Shown: one piece after another, positions 23,507 through 32,479 of the stretch
How positions within the stretch are numbered: position 1 is the first letter of the stretch
Layout: every line of letters starts with the position of its first letter
Assembly (NCBI GenBank): GCA_016719785.1
Contig: JADJYJ010000007.1
Coordinates: 124,001 to 188,000, forward strand
DNA length: 64,000 nucleotides
Direction of reading: 5' to 3'
Source: Candidatus Amarolinea dominans
GTDB lineage: Bacteria; Chloroflexota; Anaerolineae; SSC4; Amarolineaceae
Translations under genes and position numbers: made by a program
The notes under the pieces: generated by a model
What the model was told of the DNA's origin: nothing
Seen by the model: only the letters and a program-made list of their open reading frames with translations
The model's database searches: none

Positions 23507-26050
23507 TTACGATGTCTTGTTCTTCAACCGCACGCGCCAGTGTTCGTGCAGCGCGGTGAAGGCGGCCGCGGCCTGATTGCGCCGCGCCGAGTCTTGCACG
23601 CCAAAGCGACCGATGTTCCAGGTGACGATCAGATCCTTGCGCGCACGTGTGATGCCGACGTAGAACAGGCGCAGCCGTTCGGCCGCGTAGGCCAACCGTG
23701 CCTGCGCCGAGGCTGCGCCCTCCACGTAGCCGGCCGCATCATCGTCGAGAATCGCTTCCAACAAGGCGATGGTTTCGGCTTGGGGATTGAGCGCATCACG
23801 CGCGTACCACGGTTCTGATTGATAGGAGTCGTGCGGCTGCGCGGCGGGAAAGCTGTAGTTGTTCAACGCCATCAGGTAGACGCGATCCCATTCCAGCCCC
23901 TTGGCCGCATGCATGGTGGCAATGGTCACCGTGCCTTTTTTGGGTTGGTAGCCGGTGTCGGCCGTGTCGAAGCCCAGGAAACGGCGCTCATTGCGCGCGA
24001 TGATGTGCAGTTCGTTCGCCAGTTCCAGCAGGCGGGCGCTGGCCTGCGTCTCGGCGAAGTGGGTCAGCACCAGCGCCAGTTTGTGCGTCAGCGCCAGTTC
24101 GCTCGGCTCGGTGAACAGCTCACGGCCCAGGGTCAGGATGAGTTGGTCAATCGGCAGCACGCCGGCCTGCAGCCAGCGCTGCACGGCCTGGCGGAAGTTC
24201 AGCAGATCGGCCATGATCGCCGGCTGCTCCAGGGCCGGTCGCAGCGCGGCCAGCCAATCGCCCGCGGGGCCGGGGTAGAGGAAATCCTCCACGCTGGTCA
24301 GGCGGTGCAGGGTCTTCTCGACCTGCTGCGCCTGCGGCTGATTCAACGCGGACAGGGGCAACGGCCCGGCGCCTAACGGCGGCACAACCAGGACTGATTC
24401 GGCCAGGGTATCCGGCATGGCGTCGTCGCCCTGGTCATCCGGCGCTGAACTCACGTCCGGGGTATCGTCCACATCCGCGGCTGCGGCCGCACGATCGGCC
24501 TCGAGCGCTTCATCATCGGTTTCGGCGCCACGCCCGCGCGCCCACCACACCTGCCGGTAGACATCCGCCAACCGCATGCGTTCAACCGGCTCAGCCAGGT
24601 AGCGCACCACCATCTCCAGCTTACCAGCCACGTTGCGTGTGGCCGCGCTGCTGCGCAGCAGTTCTTCGTAGGGCAGGTTGCGCGCCTTGAGTTCGGTGGC
24701 TAGTTGAAACCCCCGGCTGTTTTCCGGCACCAGCACGGCCGCTGTCCAGTCAGGATGGCCCGGCAGCCAGCGGCTCAACGAATCGGCCACAGCCTTTAGC
24801 TCGTCGTCCGGTGTATGCGCACGCTCATCGAGGTAGGTGAAACTCTCGGTCGGGTTAGGCTGCGGATCACTGAGCGACGTGGGCTGAATGGCCTGCTGTA
24901 AGAAGGCATGCTGGCGCAGCCAGGCCACCGGATGGGCGATGCAGGTCCAGTTTACCAGGAAGTTAGCCAGGTCAATGATGGGGCGGGCGGAGCGGCCGGA
25001 GTCGGGCAAATCGCGCCGCAGCGCGCCCGGCTCATGCAAGAACTGGCGCAGATGTGCAGGGTCGGCCGTGGTAAAGGTGGTGTTGATGGCCTGATTGGGA
25101 TCGCCCACGCGCACCCAATGACTGCCGCCCGCGCCTTGCGTGCCGCGCTCATGGGTGTTGGTCAACAGGCGCAGCATCTTCTCTTGCAGCAGGCTGGAGT
25201 CCTGGGCTTCATCTTCCAGCACGTAGGGCCAGCGCCGGCGCAATCGCTCCAGAAAATCGGGCGCCAGGCGCAGGGTCAACAGCGCCAGGCGAAGCAGATC
25301 ATCGAAGTCCACCATGTTGCGCATCTGCAGGCCGCGCTGATAGGTCTCATAGACGTTCAGACCCAGGCGCAGCAGCACCCGCGACGGCTCTTCCAGGTTG
25401 CCCAGGCGTGCTCGCAGTTCGACCGGCGTCAGTTCCAGGTCTTTGGCGCGACGGATGACCATGCTGGCGATATCGCGGGCCTGTTCAGGCCATTTCTCAC
25501 GGCGGACGGTGGCCGCTTGAAATTCCTTGAGTGCCCCGCTCAGGATAAAATCGAGCGCGGCCGGCTCATTGCTGAGCTGATGGTGCAAGGCTTCGTCCAG
25601 CACTTGTTGGGCCGCCCGTTCATCCGCGATCTGAAAATCATCGGTCAGCCCGGCCAGCGCCGGCCGCATACGCACGATGTCGTTGGCCAGCGCGTGCAGC
25701 GTGCGCACGCGGTAGCCCACGTTGGGCAGCAGTTCGAACTCTGTGCTCAGGATTTGGGAAATGCGCTGGCGAAAGTTCTCCACCGCCGAGTTGGAAAAGG
25801 TGACGATGAGCACTTCGGGCGTCTCGAAGGGGTTGATGATCTCATCGCGGCGGGTTGCCAGTTCATGCACGAGCTGCGCGGCCAGATAGCTCAACGTTTG
25901 GGTTTTGCCACTGCCCGGCACCGCGCTGATCCCCAGGCGCCCCTCGCGAAATTCCAGCACGCGCGCCTGCGCTGGTCGCGGCACGAAACGGGGCGGCGGG
26001 CTGCTTGTCACCGCTCCTGCTTCCATCAGCGCTCCCATCGGCGCTCCCAT
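23507..26050 (-). CDS. UvrD/Rep-like superfamily I DNA helicase
   Basis: 847 residues. Walker A is AVPGSGKT (about 43-50). LIVTFSNSAVENFRQRI is motif Ia, and the variant motif II is LEDEAQDSS (DEAQD at 280-284). IATMHAAKGLEWDRVYLMAL is motif V and RLFYVGITRARKDLIV is motif VI. All helicase motifs are intact. The start at 26050 forms an ATGA overlap with the stop of the upstream partner; an in-frame extension to 26146 would lie inside that gene. The enzyme is 3'-5' by family. Coupling to the upstream P-loop protein suggests they work as a two-subunit machine, perhaps analogous to AddAB, but no nuclease domain is evident. Confidence 0.85.
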   Translation of the reverse strand: MGAPMGALMEAGAVTSSPPPRFVPRPAQARVLEFREGRLGISAVPGSGKTQTLSYLAAQLVHELATRRDEIINPFETPEVLIVTFSNSAVENFRQRISQILSTEFELLPNVGYRVRTLHALANDIVRMRPALAGLTDDFQIADERAAQQVLDEALHHQLSNEPAALDFILSGALKEFQAATVRREKWPEQARDIASMVIRRAKDLELTPVELRARLGNLEEPSRVLLRLGLNVYETYQRGLQMRNMVDFDDLLRLALLTLRLAPDFLERLRRRWPYVLEDEAQDSSLLQEKMLRLLTNTHERGTQGAGGSHWVRVGDPNQAINTTFTTADPAHLRQFLHEPGALRRDLPDSGRSARPIIDLANFLVNWTCIAHPVAWLRQHAFLQQAIQPTSLSDPQPNPTESFTYLDERAHTPDDELKAVADSLSRWLPGHPDWTAAVLVPENSRGFQLATELKARNLPYEELLRSSAATRNVAGKLEMVVRYLAEPVERMRLADVYRQVWWARGRGAETDDEALEADRAAAAADVDDTPDVSSAPDDQGDDAMPDTLAESVLVVPPLGAGPLPLSALNQPQAQQVEKTLHRLTSVEDFLYPGPAGDWLAALRPALEQPAIMADLLNFRQAVQRWLQAGVLPIDQLILTLGRELFTEPSELALTHKLALVLTHFAETQASARLLELANELHIIARNERRFLGFDTADTGYQPKKGTVTIATMHAAKGLEWDRVYLMALNNYSFPAAQPHDSYQSEPWYARDALNPQAETIALLEAILDDDAAGYVEGAASAQARLAYAAERLRLFYVGITRARKDLIVTWNIGRFGVQDSARRNQAAAAFTALHEHWRVRLKNKTS

Positions 26051-28215
26051 CAGCCCCCCACCCCCTGGGGTTTTTCTCCCTGCCCCAGCACGCGCTGCAA
26101 TACCTGCACCAGCATTCCCTGCTGCTCGAAACCCTGCTCTCCCCACTGCGTGATACCCAGGTGAACGCGAGTGCGGCAGCGCCGCAGGAGGCCCACCAGC
26201 AGGCGATAAAGATTCTGCTGTTTGGTTGCCACCTCATCGGCATCGGTCCAGATCCGGTCTTCACTCCAGCGCCGGCTGAGCACGTAGGGATGGGTCAGCG
26301 GCTGATCGAGGCGCTCGGCCCAGCCGGAGCTGCCGACATCCAGCCAGAATTGGTGCTGCACGGCACGGTTGCGCATCAAGAAGGTATAGGCAGGGGCAAT
26401 CAGCACGGCGTCCTCATTCTCTTGCCAGCCGGCGACGAATAGCGCGCCGATCAGCCCGCTTTCCACCAGGCCCAGGTAATCGCGCCCCATGTCGAGCAGG
26501 GGGGTCTGTCCGACGCCGGCCACCGCCCAGCGGAACTTGCGCGCGGATTCGATCAACTGCGCGGCCACGCGGCCGGCGTCGAAATCGCCGTGAAAACGGA
26601 AGCCGGGCTGGCTCAGCACCTCGCCAAACAGGCGGCTGAGAAAATGATCGAGCGCCTGCACCTCTTCGACCCGGTAAGCCAACAGCCAACGGCGCAGTTG
26701 TTCGTAGGCCTGCCCCAACCGGTAGGTGATGCGCTCCTGCGCCTTGCCGGCGATGATGTCGAACGAGGTGAGCGTGGGCGCTTCGCCCGCTTTGGCGCGG
26801 TAAACGATGCGGCTGAGCAGATGGGCGCGCACCGGGTCAAGGCCGTCCAGCGCCAGGTAGAAGGCCTGCGCCACGTCCGCGGCCAGCGGCGGTAATTGCC
26901 AGCCGGGGTGCGCCAGGCTGGCCAGGGTCAACAGGCAGCGGGTGGCCGGTTCGGCGCGCAGTTCGCGCGAGGGCCGATGCGAACGGGCCGGTACGCCGCG
27001 CTGCGCCAGGCGATCCATCAACGAGAAGCGCAGGGAATCACTGACAAAGGGGGCCAGGACGGCAATCTCAGCCGCCGGCACGCGATCTTCATGCAGCAGA
27101 TGGGCGATGGTATCGGCCGTCCAGTCGAGCATTTCGGGATAGAAGCGGCGCAGGGCCACGTCGAACGCGGCGCGGGCAACGCCAGGGGTCGCGGGCGCGG
27201 GGTCCGGTGCAGGCTCCGGCGCCGGGCGCGTGCTGAGCTGGCGCGTCAAGGCCAATGCCAGCGCCTGCACATCGTCGGATGAGACATAATGGGTGGTCAA
27301 CGCCACCGCTTGCGTACAGACAGCCTGCAACTGTTGCGCCGAGTCCGGGTCGGCGCCCAGAAAAACCCGATAGCCGGCTTCCGCATCGTAGATGAGCAGC
27401 GCCGATTTCAGGTCAGGCAGCCAGAGCTTGAGCAGATCGTGCGCGACCGGCGTGTCCTCTTCCAGGTTATCCGCGATCAGATGGTCGTAGCTGCGAAAGA
27501 GCTGGGTACGACACCAGTCGTTGGCGAGCAACGTGCGGCTGAAGACCTGGATTTGCAGGGAAAAATCGAGCAGGTTGTTGTGCAGGCAGAACGTGCGGAA
27601 GGCATTGACCAGTTCTTGCGCGTCTTCGTACACGGTCAGGCGGTTCGAATCGTGCTGCCAGGCCCGTTGCAGGCGGCGCGCCACATCGGTGTGCGCAAAG
27701 CCGACCAGCGCGGCCTTGTTGAGGTTGTCGAGCACCTGGCTGATGATGCGCGGCTGGGAAAGCCCCACAGCATCCAGGCGACCGCTGGCGATGACCGGCT
27801 GCACCAGCCCGGCCATGTAGTATTGGGCTGTTTCTAACGTGAGAAAGACAGGCTCCCGGTCTGGATGGGCAAAGCCGGCATCCGCGGCAATCAGCGGCCA
27901 GTACAGTTCAACCTGGCTGCGCGCCAGTCCGCCCACGGTCTGCACGGTGACTTGACTGCCACTGCGCGCCAGGGCCGGCGCGGCCAGGGCGTCCCAGTAG
28001 GGGGCAGCCAGGCTGCGCTGGGGGGTCAACACCAGGATACGCCGCGCAGAGACGCCGCGTTGGCTCAACAGATGGCGCAGGCGGGCAACGCCCAGGGTTG
28101 TCTTGCCCACGCCGGCCGGGCCGTGCAGAAAGACCTTGTTGCCCTCGATGGCCCACGCGGGCAGATCGGCCAGGGTAGATTGGGTGGGAGATGGCAGCGA
28201 GTGAGAATCGGACAT
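26050..28215 (-). CDS. P-loop superfamily I-like protein, partner of the UvrD-like helicase
   Basis: 721 residues. FLHGPAGVGKTT near residue 30 is a clear Walker A. ILVLTPQRSLAAPYWDAL resembles motif Ia, and SYDHLIADNLEEDTP takes the place of motif II with a degraded DExx box. The C-terminal RRCRTRVHLGITQWGEQG has the look of motif VI of UvrD/AddB-like proteins. AddB and UvrD paralogues with degenerate helicase motifs act as recognition subunits; that role is inferred. There is no Fe-S Cys cluster of the AddB nuclease type. The start ATG at 28215 lies next to a GATC-rich repeat. I do not recognise a named family. Confidence 0.6.
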   Translation of the reverse strand: MSDSHSLPSPTQSTLADLPAWAIEGNKVFLHGPAGVGKTTLGVARLRHLLSQRGVSARRILVLTPQRSLAAPYWDALAAPALARSGSQVTVQTVGGLARSQVELYWPLIAADAGFAHPDREPVFLTLETAQYYMAGLVQPVIASGRLDAVGLSQPRIISQVLDNLNKAALVGFAHTDVARRLQRAWQHDSNRLTVYEDAQELVNAFRTFCLHNNLLDFSLQIQVFSRTLLANDWCRTQLFRSYDHLIADNLEEDTPVAHDLLKLWLPDLKSALLIYDAEAGYRVFLGADPDSAQQLQAVCTQAVALTTHYVSSDDVQALALALTRQLSTRPAPEPAPDPAPATPGVARAAFDVALRRFYPEMLDWTADTIAHLLHEDRVPAAEIAVLAPFVSDSLRFSLMDRLAQRGVPARSHRPSRELRAEPATRCLLTLASLAHPGWQLPPLAADVAQAFYLALDGLDPVRAHLLSRIVYRAKAGEAPTLTSFDIIAGKAQERITYRLGQAYEQLRRWLLAYRVEEVQALDHFLSRLFGEVLSQPGFRFHGDFDAGRVAAQLIESARKFRWAVAGVGQTPLLDMGRDYLGLVESGLIGALFVAGWQENEDAVLIAPAYTFLMRNRAVQHQFWLDVGSSGWAERLDQPLTHPYVLSRRWSEDRIWTDADEVATKQQNLYRLLVGLLRRCRTRVHLGITQWGEQGFEQQGMLVQVLQRVLGQGEKPQGVGG

Positions 28216-28230
28216 AGTCAGCGGTCAGGT

Positions 28231-28276
28231 CAGAGATCAGAGATCGGAGATCAGAGATCAGGGATCGGAGATCAGT
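28231..28276 (+). repeat. AGAGATCGGAGATC-type microsatellite
   Basis: Tandem degenerate 8-bp units (AGATCAGAG / AGATCGGAG) just upstream of the helicase-pair start. A longer tract of the same unit is at 63480-63603. Each unit contains a GATC. Confidence 0.85.
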
Positions 28277-28300
28277 TCAGCGATTGAAATCGCACCTAAA

Positions 28301-28425
28301 GGGCGTGCCGCCAGGCGTCCACCTGCGTGGCCGCGGAGGCCGGTCGGCGCAGGCCGACCTTGCGGCGGCACGCCCGTTCGCCCCGAATTCATTCGGCGGC
28401 CCCCCCCGAATTCATTCGGCCGGCG
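28301..28425 (-). terminator. Hairpin and palindrome cluster downstream of dnaN
   Basis: A large hairpin pairs GGGCGTGCCGCC (28301-28312) with GGCGGCACGCCC (28364-28375) and holds an inner stem GGTCGG/CCGACC. It is followed by two copies of the palindrome CCGAATTCATTCGG (28381-28425). There is no long U tract, so termination after dnaN is likely but not certain; it may instead be a dispersed repeat. Confidence 0.5.
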
Positions 28426-28431
28426 GAACGT

Positions 28432-29616
28432 TTACTTTTGCAACTGCATCGGCATGATGACCTGGGTGTAGTCTTCAGGGCCGGTGCCCACCGGGCGAAT
28501 CACGCCGGGCAACGTTGAGCGGGTGGCTTCCAGCGCTACCTGGGGGGTGTCAATGGCAGACAAGGCGTCAATCAGGTACTTGGCATTGAAAGCGATCTCG
28601 TTGGCCTCACCTTCGACCAACGCGTCCATCTCACTGACATTGTCGCCCAGCTCGGCCGAGGTTGCGGTGATGGTCAAGGTGCCGGGCTTCAGGCCGTCGG
28701 CCGGTATGATTTGCAGGCGCACGGCGTTGGCCGCGTCGCGGGCGAACAGGAAGGCCATCCGCACCGTGCGCAAGAACGCCTGGGTGTCTAACACGGCGCG
28801 GGTCTTGAAGCCGCGCGGGACAATGGCGTTGTAGTCGGGGAAGGTGGCATCGAGCAATTGGCTGACAATGTCAACCTGGTGATAGCCGCCCTTGCTGTCG
28901 GTCTTGCCCCAGACGTGAAACATGATCTGATTACGCGTGGGTGTGATGGTGACCTCAACCGGGCGCTCGTCGCTGGCGTCGCTCACGATGCGCGCCACTT
29001 CACTGAGGGTGCGCGCCGGGACGATCACCGTGTTGCGCGTGCCCCCGATCATCCCCATGCCGCCGCTGCGTCGTGCCAGGCGGTAGCCATCGGTCGCGGC
29101 CATGGTCAGGCGTTCTTCTTCGAAGCGCACCTCGACGCCGGTCAACGTTGGGCGGCTCTCATCGGTCGAAGCCGCGAAGGCAACCTGGTTGATCATCTGG
29201 CGTAGGGTGGCTGGCGGCAGCTCGATGACCGCGGTCTCGCCTCGGTCAGCCATGGTGGGAATGGTAGGGAATTCGGCGGCATCAATGCCTTTGAAGTTGG
29301 CCTCGTAGCGCGCGCACTTCAGGTTGAGGGTCTGCGTGCGCACCGCCAGGTCCAGATCAATCTTTTCGGTGGGCAGCGAGTTGACGAATTCGGTCAGGAT
29401 GCGGGTGGGTACCGTGATGGCTCCCTCATCCTCGACCTTGGCGCCAATCCAGCAGTTGATACCAATTTCAAGGTTGGTCGCCGCCAACTTCAATTGCCCC
29501 TGGTCGGTGGCGAGAAGGATATTACTGAGAACAGGGAGCGTACTACGGGAGGATACCGCTCGCCCGACGATCGAAAGGCCTTTGGCCAGATTTTCCTGCA
29601 AACAAGAGATACGCAC
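28432..29616 (-). CDS. dnaN: DNA polymerase III beta subunit (sliding clamp)
   Basis: 394 residues, the normal clamp length. The protein opens (V)RISCLQENLAKGLSIVGRAV, the standard DnaN beginning. It continues with TLPVLSNILL, ATDGYRLARR and the terminal VIMPMQLQ, which matches the conserved VMPMRL end that binds clamp partners. The start is a GTG at 29616 because the family N-terminus begins there and a perfect AAGGAGG lies seven bases upstream; a longer frame to 29682 is not supported. The clamp tethers polymerase III to DNA. It is transcribed away from dnaA, unlike the usual dnaA-dnaN operon, from a promoter at 29669-29698. Confidence 0.97.
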   Translation of the reverse strand: MRISCLQENLAKGLSIVGRAVSSRSTLPVLSNILLATDQGQLKLAATNLEIGINCWIGAKVEDEGAITVPTRILTEFVNSLPTEKIDLDLAVRTQTLNLKCARYEANFKGIDAAEFPTIPTMADRGETAVIELPPATLRQMINQVAFAASTDESRPTLTGVEVRFEEERLTMAATDGYRLARRSGGMGMIGGTRNTVIVPARTLSEVARIVSDASDERPVEVTITPTRNQIMFHVWGKTDSKGGYHQVDIVSQLLDATFPDYNAIVPRGFKTRAVLDTQAFLRTVRMAFLFARDAANAVRLQIIPADGLKPGTLTITATSAELGDNVSEMDALVEGEANEIAFNAKYLIDALSAIDTPQVALEATRSTLPGVIRPVGTGPEDYTQVIMPMQLQK

Positions 29617-29646
29617 GTGACAGCCTCCTTGGAGTGACGAGTGTCG

Positions 29647-29659
29647 TCTAGTGACTAGA
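29647..29659. promoter_or_regulatory. 13-bp perfect palindrome in the dnaN 5' leader
   Basis: TCTAGTGACTAGA is symmetric around its central base and lies about ten bases downstream of the dnaN -10 box. That is where a repressor operator would block transcription. No regulator can be named. Confidence 0.4.
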
Positions 29660-29668
29660 TTGCGGGCA

Positions 29669-29698
29669 AGTATACCATACAACCGGTATCTACTCCAA
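29669..29698 (-). promoter_or_regulatory. Probable sigma-70-type promoter of dnaN
   Basis: On the minus strand, TTGGAG (29698-29693) and TATACT (29674-29669) are separated by 18 bases. The 5' leader to the GTG would be about 45 bases. Confidence 0.55.
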
Positions 29699-29914
29699 TC
29701 TTTCTTTCAGCGCGGCGCTGCAAGACCGTTGCAAACAGAACCTTAAAATTATGAGCATGACAGAAGTAGCGTTTTTGCTGTAGGGCAATGAAAATCGGAG
29801 TTATTTTGCGTTCGGAAAAGATGTCTGTCCTAGATGTAGTGTAGTACAAATGTTCGGTGTGACCGACTTGACGTAAAAAGCCAAAATCACTGGTTTTTGA
29901 CCTGAAAAGGGCGG

Positions 29915-29943
29915 TTGCGCGAGCGTGCAGGGCATGATAGAAT
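29915..29943 (+). promoter_or_regulatory. Probable promoter of dnaA
   Basis: TTGCGC (29915-29920), a 17-base spacer, and TAGAAT (29938-29943), about 55 bases before the first dnaA ATG. Confidence 0.5.
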
Positions 29944-29996
29944 GTTAAAGATCGTTAGCGTGGCGGATGACAGATGATGACAGATAATGACAGATA

Positions 29997-31433
29997 ATGT
30001 ATGGGATGGCCTGTATGAGCAATAGTATGGCCCCTGCCGTTCATTGGCAGGCAACACTGGGTGAATTGAAGCTGCAAATGCCGCGTGCCACGTTTGACAC
30101 GTGGGTCAAAGACACAATCGTCGTTGGTTGTGAACTGGACGAGTATGTCATTGGCGTCCCCAACGCGTATGCCAAGGACTGGCTGGAGAACCGGCTCGGC
30201 CCGACCATGCGACGCACGTTGGCAGCCATTGTCGGTCGCGGGATTGATCTGCGTTTCGTCGTGCGCAACCGCGAGGCGTCAGAACCGCCGGCAGTTACGG
30301 AACGGCCGCTTCTTGACGTCGAAGCAAGGCATGGGGAGTCGCAGACTACCGAAACCGGTTATCGCAATGGCAACGGGCATGGCGCCAGAAGCGTTGCTTT
30401 TTCCGGCGCGGTGTCATCACCACCGCTCAACCCGCGCTACACCTTCGATGCCTTCATCGTTGGTTCGGCCAATCGGCTGGCGCATGCCGTTTCACAGTCG
30501 GTGGCGGAGAAACCGGGTGAGGCCTACAATCCCCTGTTTCTGTACGGTGACGTGGGCCTGGGCAAGACGCACCTGCTGCAGGCGATTGCACACGACCTGC
30601 AACGGCGCGGGCTGCGCGTCGTCTACGTCTCTTCGGAAGCCTTCATGAATGACCTGATCGGCGCCTTGCGCACGCAAGGCACGGAAGCCTTTCGGGAAAA
30701 ATACCGCACCTGTGACGCGTTGTTGATTGATGACATTCAGTTCATTGCCGACAAAGAGCGTACCCAGGAGGAGTTTTTTCACACCTTCAATACGTTGCAC
30801 GCGGCCAATCGCCAGGTGGTGCTCTCCAGTGACCGCCCCCCGCGTTCCATCTCGCTGCTGGAAGATCGCCTGCGTTCGCGCTTCGAAGGCGGCCTGACCG
30901 CGGACGTCAAGGCGCCGGACCTGGAAACACGGGTAGCCATTCTACAGGCCAGGGCCAACAACCAGCCGGTGCCGGTGCCGGGCGATGTGCTCATGTTGAT
31001 CGCGCATCGTGTGCGGACCAACATCCGTGAGTTGGAAGGCATGTTCACGCGTGTGGTGGCCCAATCGCAATTGCTGCACCGGCCCATCACGACCGACCTG
31101 GCCGAGCGCATTTTGGGTGAACTGGCGCCGGCGCTGCCCAAGCCGACCGCCGACAGTATCCTGAAGTGCATTTGCAGCTACTACAAAGTCGAAGCAGGTG
31201 TTTTATTCAGCACCTCGCGCGTCAAGAACATTGCCTGGCCGCGCCATGTCGCGATGTACCTGCTGCGCACCGAGTTGGACATGTCGCTGCCGCAGATTGG
31301 CCAACTCCTGGGCGGGCGCGATCATACCACCGTCATCCACGGCGTGGATAAGGTGACCCACCTGCTCGCCGACGATGAGACCGTGCGCAAACAGATCACC
31401 GACGTGCGTACACAACTCGTGGCCCCAAAATAG
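29997..31433 (+). CDS. dnaA: Chromosomal replication initiator protein DnaA
   Basis: 478 residues. Domain I is at 15-90 (ATFDTWVKDT). A short Gly/Asn-rich domain II lies near 110-145. The AAA+ domain III starts NPRYTFDAFIVGSANRLAHA, with Walker A GDVGLGKT (184-191) and Walker B LLIDDIQF (242-249). Domain IV carries the DnaA signature RDHTTVIHG (441-449) that binds DnaA boxes. Several ATG codons (29997, 30006, 30015) compete as start and none has a clear Shine-Dalgarno site, so the N-terminus is uncertain by a few residues. The GATGACAGAT repeats run into the start codon. Confidence 0.96.
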   Translation: MYGMACMSNSMAPAVHWQATLGELKLQMPRATFDTWVKDTIVVGCELDEYVIGVPNAYAKDWLENRLGPTMRRTLAAIVGRGIDLRFVVRNREASEPPAVTERPLLDVEARHGESQTTETGYRNGNGHGARSVAFSGAVSSPPLNPRYTFDAFIVGSANRLAHAVSQSVAEKPGEAYNPLFLYGDVGLGKTHLLQAIAHDLQRRGLRVVYVSSEAFMNDLIGALRTQGTEAFREKYRTCDALLIDDIQFIADKERTQEEFFHTFNTLHAANRQVVLSSDRPPRSISLLEDRLRSRFEGGLTADVKAPDLETRVAILQARANNQPVPVPGDVLMLIAHRVRTNIRELEGMFTRVVAQSQLLHRPITTDLAERILGELAPALPKPTADSILKCICSYYKVEAGVLFSTSRVKNIAWPRHVAMYLLRTELDMSLPQIGQLLGGRDHTTVIHGVDKVTHLLADDETVRKQITDVRTQLVAPK

Positions 31434-31446
31434 GCATGTATCATTC

Positions 31447-32178
31447 ATGAATTGGTTATCACTCATTTCCACTGTTGTCACCCTCGTCTTTGCCGGCTTC
31501 GTGCTCTACCGCTACGCTTACCGCGGCGGTGCGCATTTGCTGCTGTGGGGCATGGGCCTGGTGCTGTATGCTATCGGCACCTTTGCGGAGTTCTATCTGG
31601 CGCTGCGTTGGAGCGCCGCCTGGTTTCATCTGTGGTATCTTGGCGGCGCCATGCTGACGGCTGCCTGGCTGGGACAGGGCACCGTGTATCTCCTGGTGCG
31701 CAAACCGGCCTGGCTGCCGCACGCGCTCATGGCTCTGTTGGCGCTCGGTTCGGTTTACGCGGTCTGGCGGGTCTTTGCCACCCCGCTGGACAGCGCCGCG
31801 TTTTCCGCGACCATGCCTGTCAGCCTGCAGTACAAACAGATCATGCCGCCGGGCGGCGCGCGGCTGCTCACCATTCCCTTCAACATCTACGGCACCATCG
31901 GCCTGGTGGGCGGCGCCATCTATTCGGCCTGGCTCTTCTGGCGCAAGCACGTCCTGCGCAACCGGGTCATCGGCAATGTGCTGATTGCGATTGGTGGCTT
32001 AGCGCCTGCGTTTGGCGGCGCCTTCACCCGCCTGGGGCATCCTGAATTCTTGTATCTCAGCGAATTGCTCGGCGCGATCATCATGTTCGGCGGCTTTCTC
32101 CTGGTCATGACCACGCGGCCAGATGCCAAGCCCCGCGTGACTGCCCAGCCTGGTCGCAGCGCAGCCGGTGACGCCTGA
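31447..32178 (+). CDS. Multi-pass membrane protein of unknown function
   Basis: 243 residues with about seven hydrophobic helices (for example LISTVVTLVFAGFVLY, LLLWGMGLVLYAIGTFA, IGNVLIAIGGLAPAFGGAF, LLGAIIMFGGFLLVMTT) and a hydrophilic tail. I do not recognise a family. The ATG at 31447 gives the first helix at the very N-terminus; an in-frame extension to 31375 would overlap dnaA. It begins 13 bases after dnaA and may be cotranscribed with it. Confidence 0.7.
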   Translation: MNWLSLISTVVTLVFAGFVLYRYAYRGGAHLLLWGMGLVLYAIGTFAEFYLALRWSAAWFHLWYLGGAMLTAAWLGQGTVYLLVRKPAWLPHALMALLALGSVYAVWRVFATPLDSAAFSATMPVSLQYKQIMPPGGARLLTIPFNIYGTIGLVGGAIYSAWLFWRKHVLRNRVIGNVLIAIGGLAPAFGGAFTRLGHPEFLYLSELLGAIIMFGGFLLVMTTRPDAKPRVTAQPGRSAAGDA

Positions 32179-32200
32179 CCTATCATGGCGCCGGCCAACG

Positions 32201-32479
32201 TTACGCGTAAACCTCCGCTCCAACAGCAGAAACACTCGCAGCAGTCGCAAGCGCGCCAAAATCGGAAATACGCAATACTCTTGCCTGCACTGACTCCATA
32301 ATCGAATCTCGGATGAAATGGCTGGCCTCTAAAATCTCAATGCCAATCATTTCCCCCTGTGCGTTCAGTTCGACCGTTATGTTGGGGCCGAGTTCCACGC
32401 TTCCCGCTTCCGGCTCATCCGAGATGGACAGATGCAGCACGTCATCCTCTTCGAAGTACATCATCCGGGCTTCACTCAT
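32201..32479 (-). CDS. DUF2283 protein, putative antitoxin-like partner
   Basis: 92 residues. The pattern MMYFEEDDVLHLSISDEP, then ITVELNAQGEMIGIEILEAS, is the DUF2283 domain (YdxxDvLyi..., v.l...g.ivGIEil.aS). The ATG at 32479 is preceded by GGGGAGG seven bases upstream, inside the neighbouring gene, and the two genes overlap by eight bases. DUF2283 genes often follow a small DUF4258- or RelE-like toxin gene; function as an antitoxin is inferred. Confidence 0.75.
   Translation of the reverse strand: MSEARMMYFEEDDVLHLSISDEPEAGSVELGPNITVELNAQGEMIGIEILEASHFIRDSIMESVQARVLRISDFGALATAASVSAVGAEVYA

Larger units (their letters stand above)
29617..29996. other. Divergent dnaN-dnaA intergenic region, candidate replication origin
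   Basis: About 380 bases without a gene, visibly more AT-rich than the flanks, between two replication genes pointing outward. I find no perfect TTATCCACA-type DnaA box. Close to dnaA there is a tandem motif GATGACAGAT (three copies, about 29966-29998), with GAT/AAT triplets reminiscent of DnaA-trio elements. Origin function is inference from gene context. Confidence 0.4.

Noticed and set aside
24908..26164. Plus-strand open frame opposite the UvrD-like helicase
   Set aside because: The helicase motifs on the other strand are unambiguous; this is a GC-driven shadow.
28432..29682. dnaN starting upstream at 29682
   Set aside because: The family N-terminus and a perfect Shine-Dalgarno site fix the GTG at 29616.
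29617..29996. Canonical DnaA boxes in the dnaN-dnaA gap
   Set aside because: No TTATCCACA or one-mismatch cluster was found by eye on either strand, so no box is annotated.
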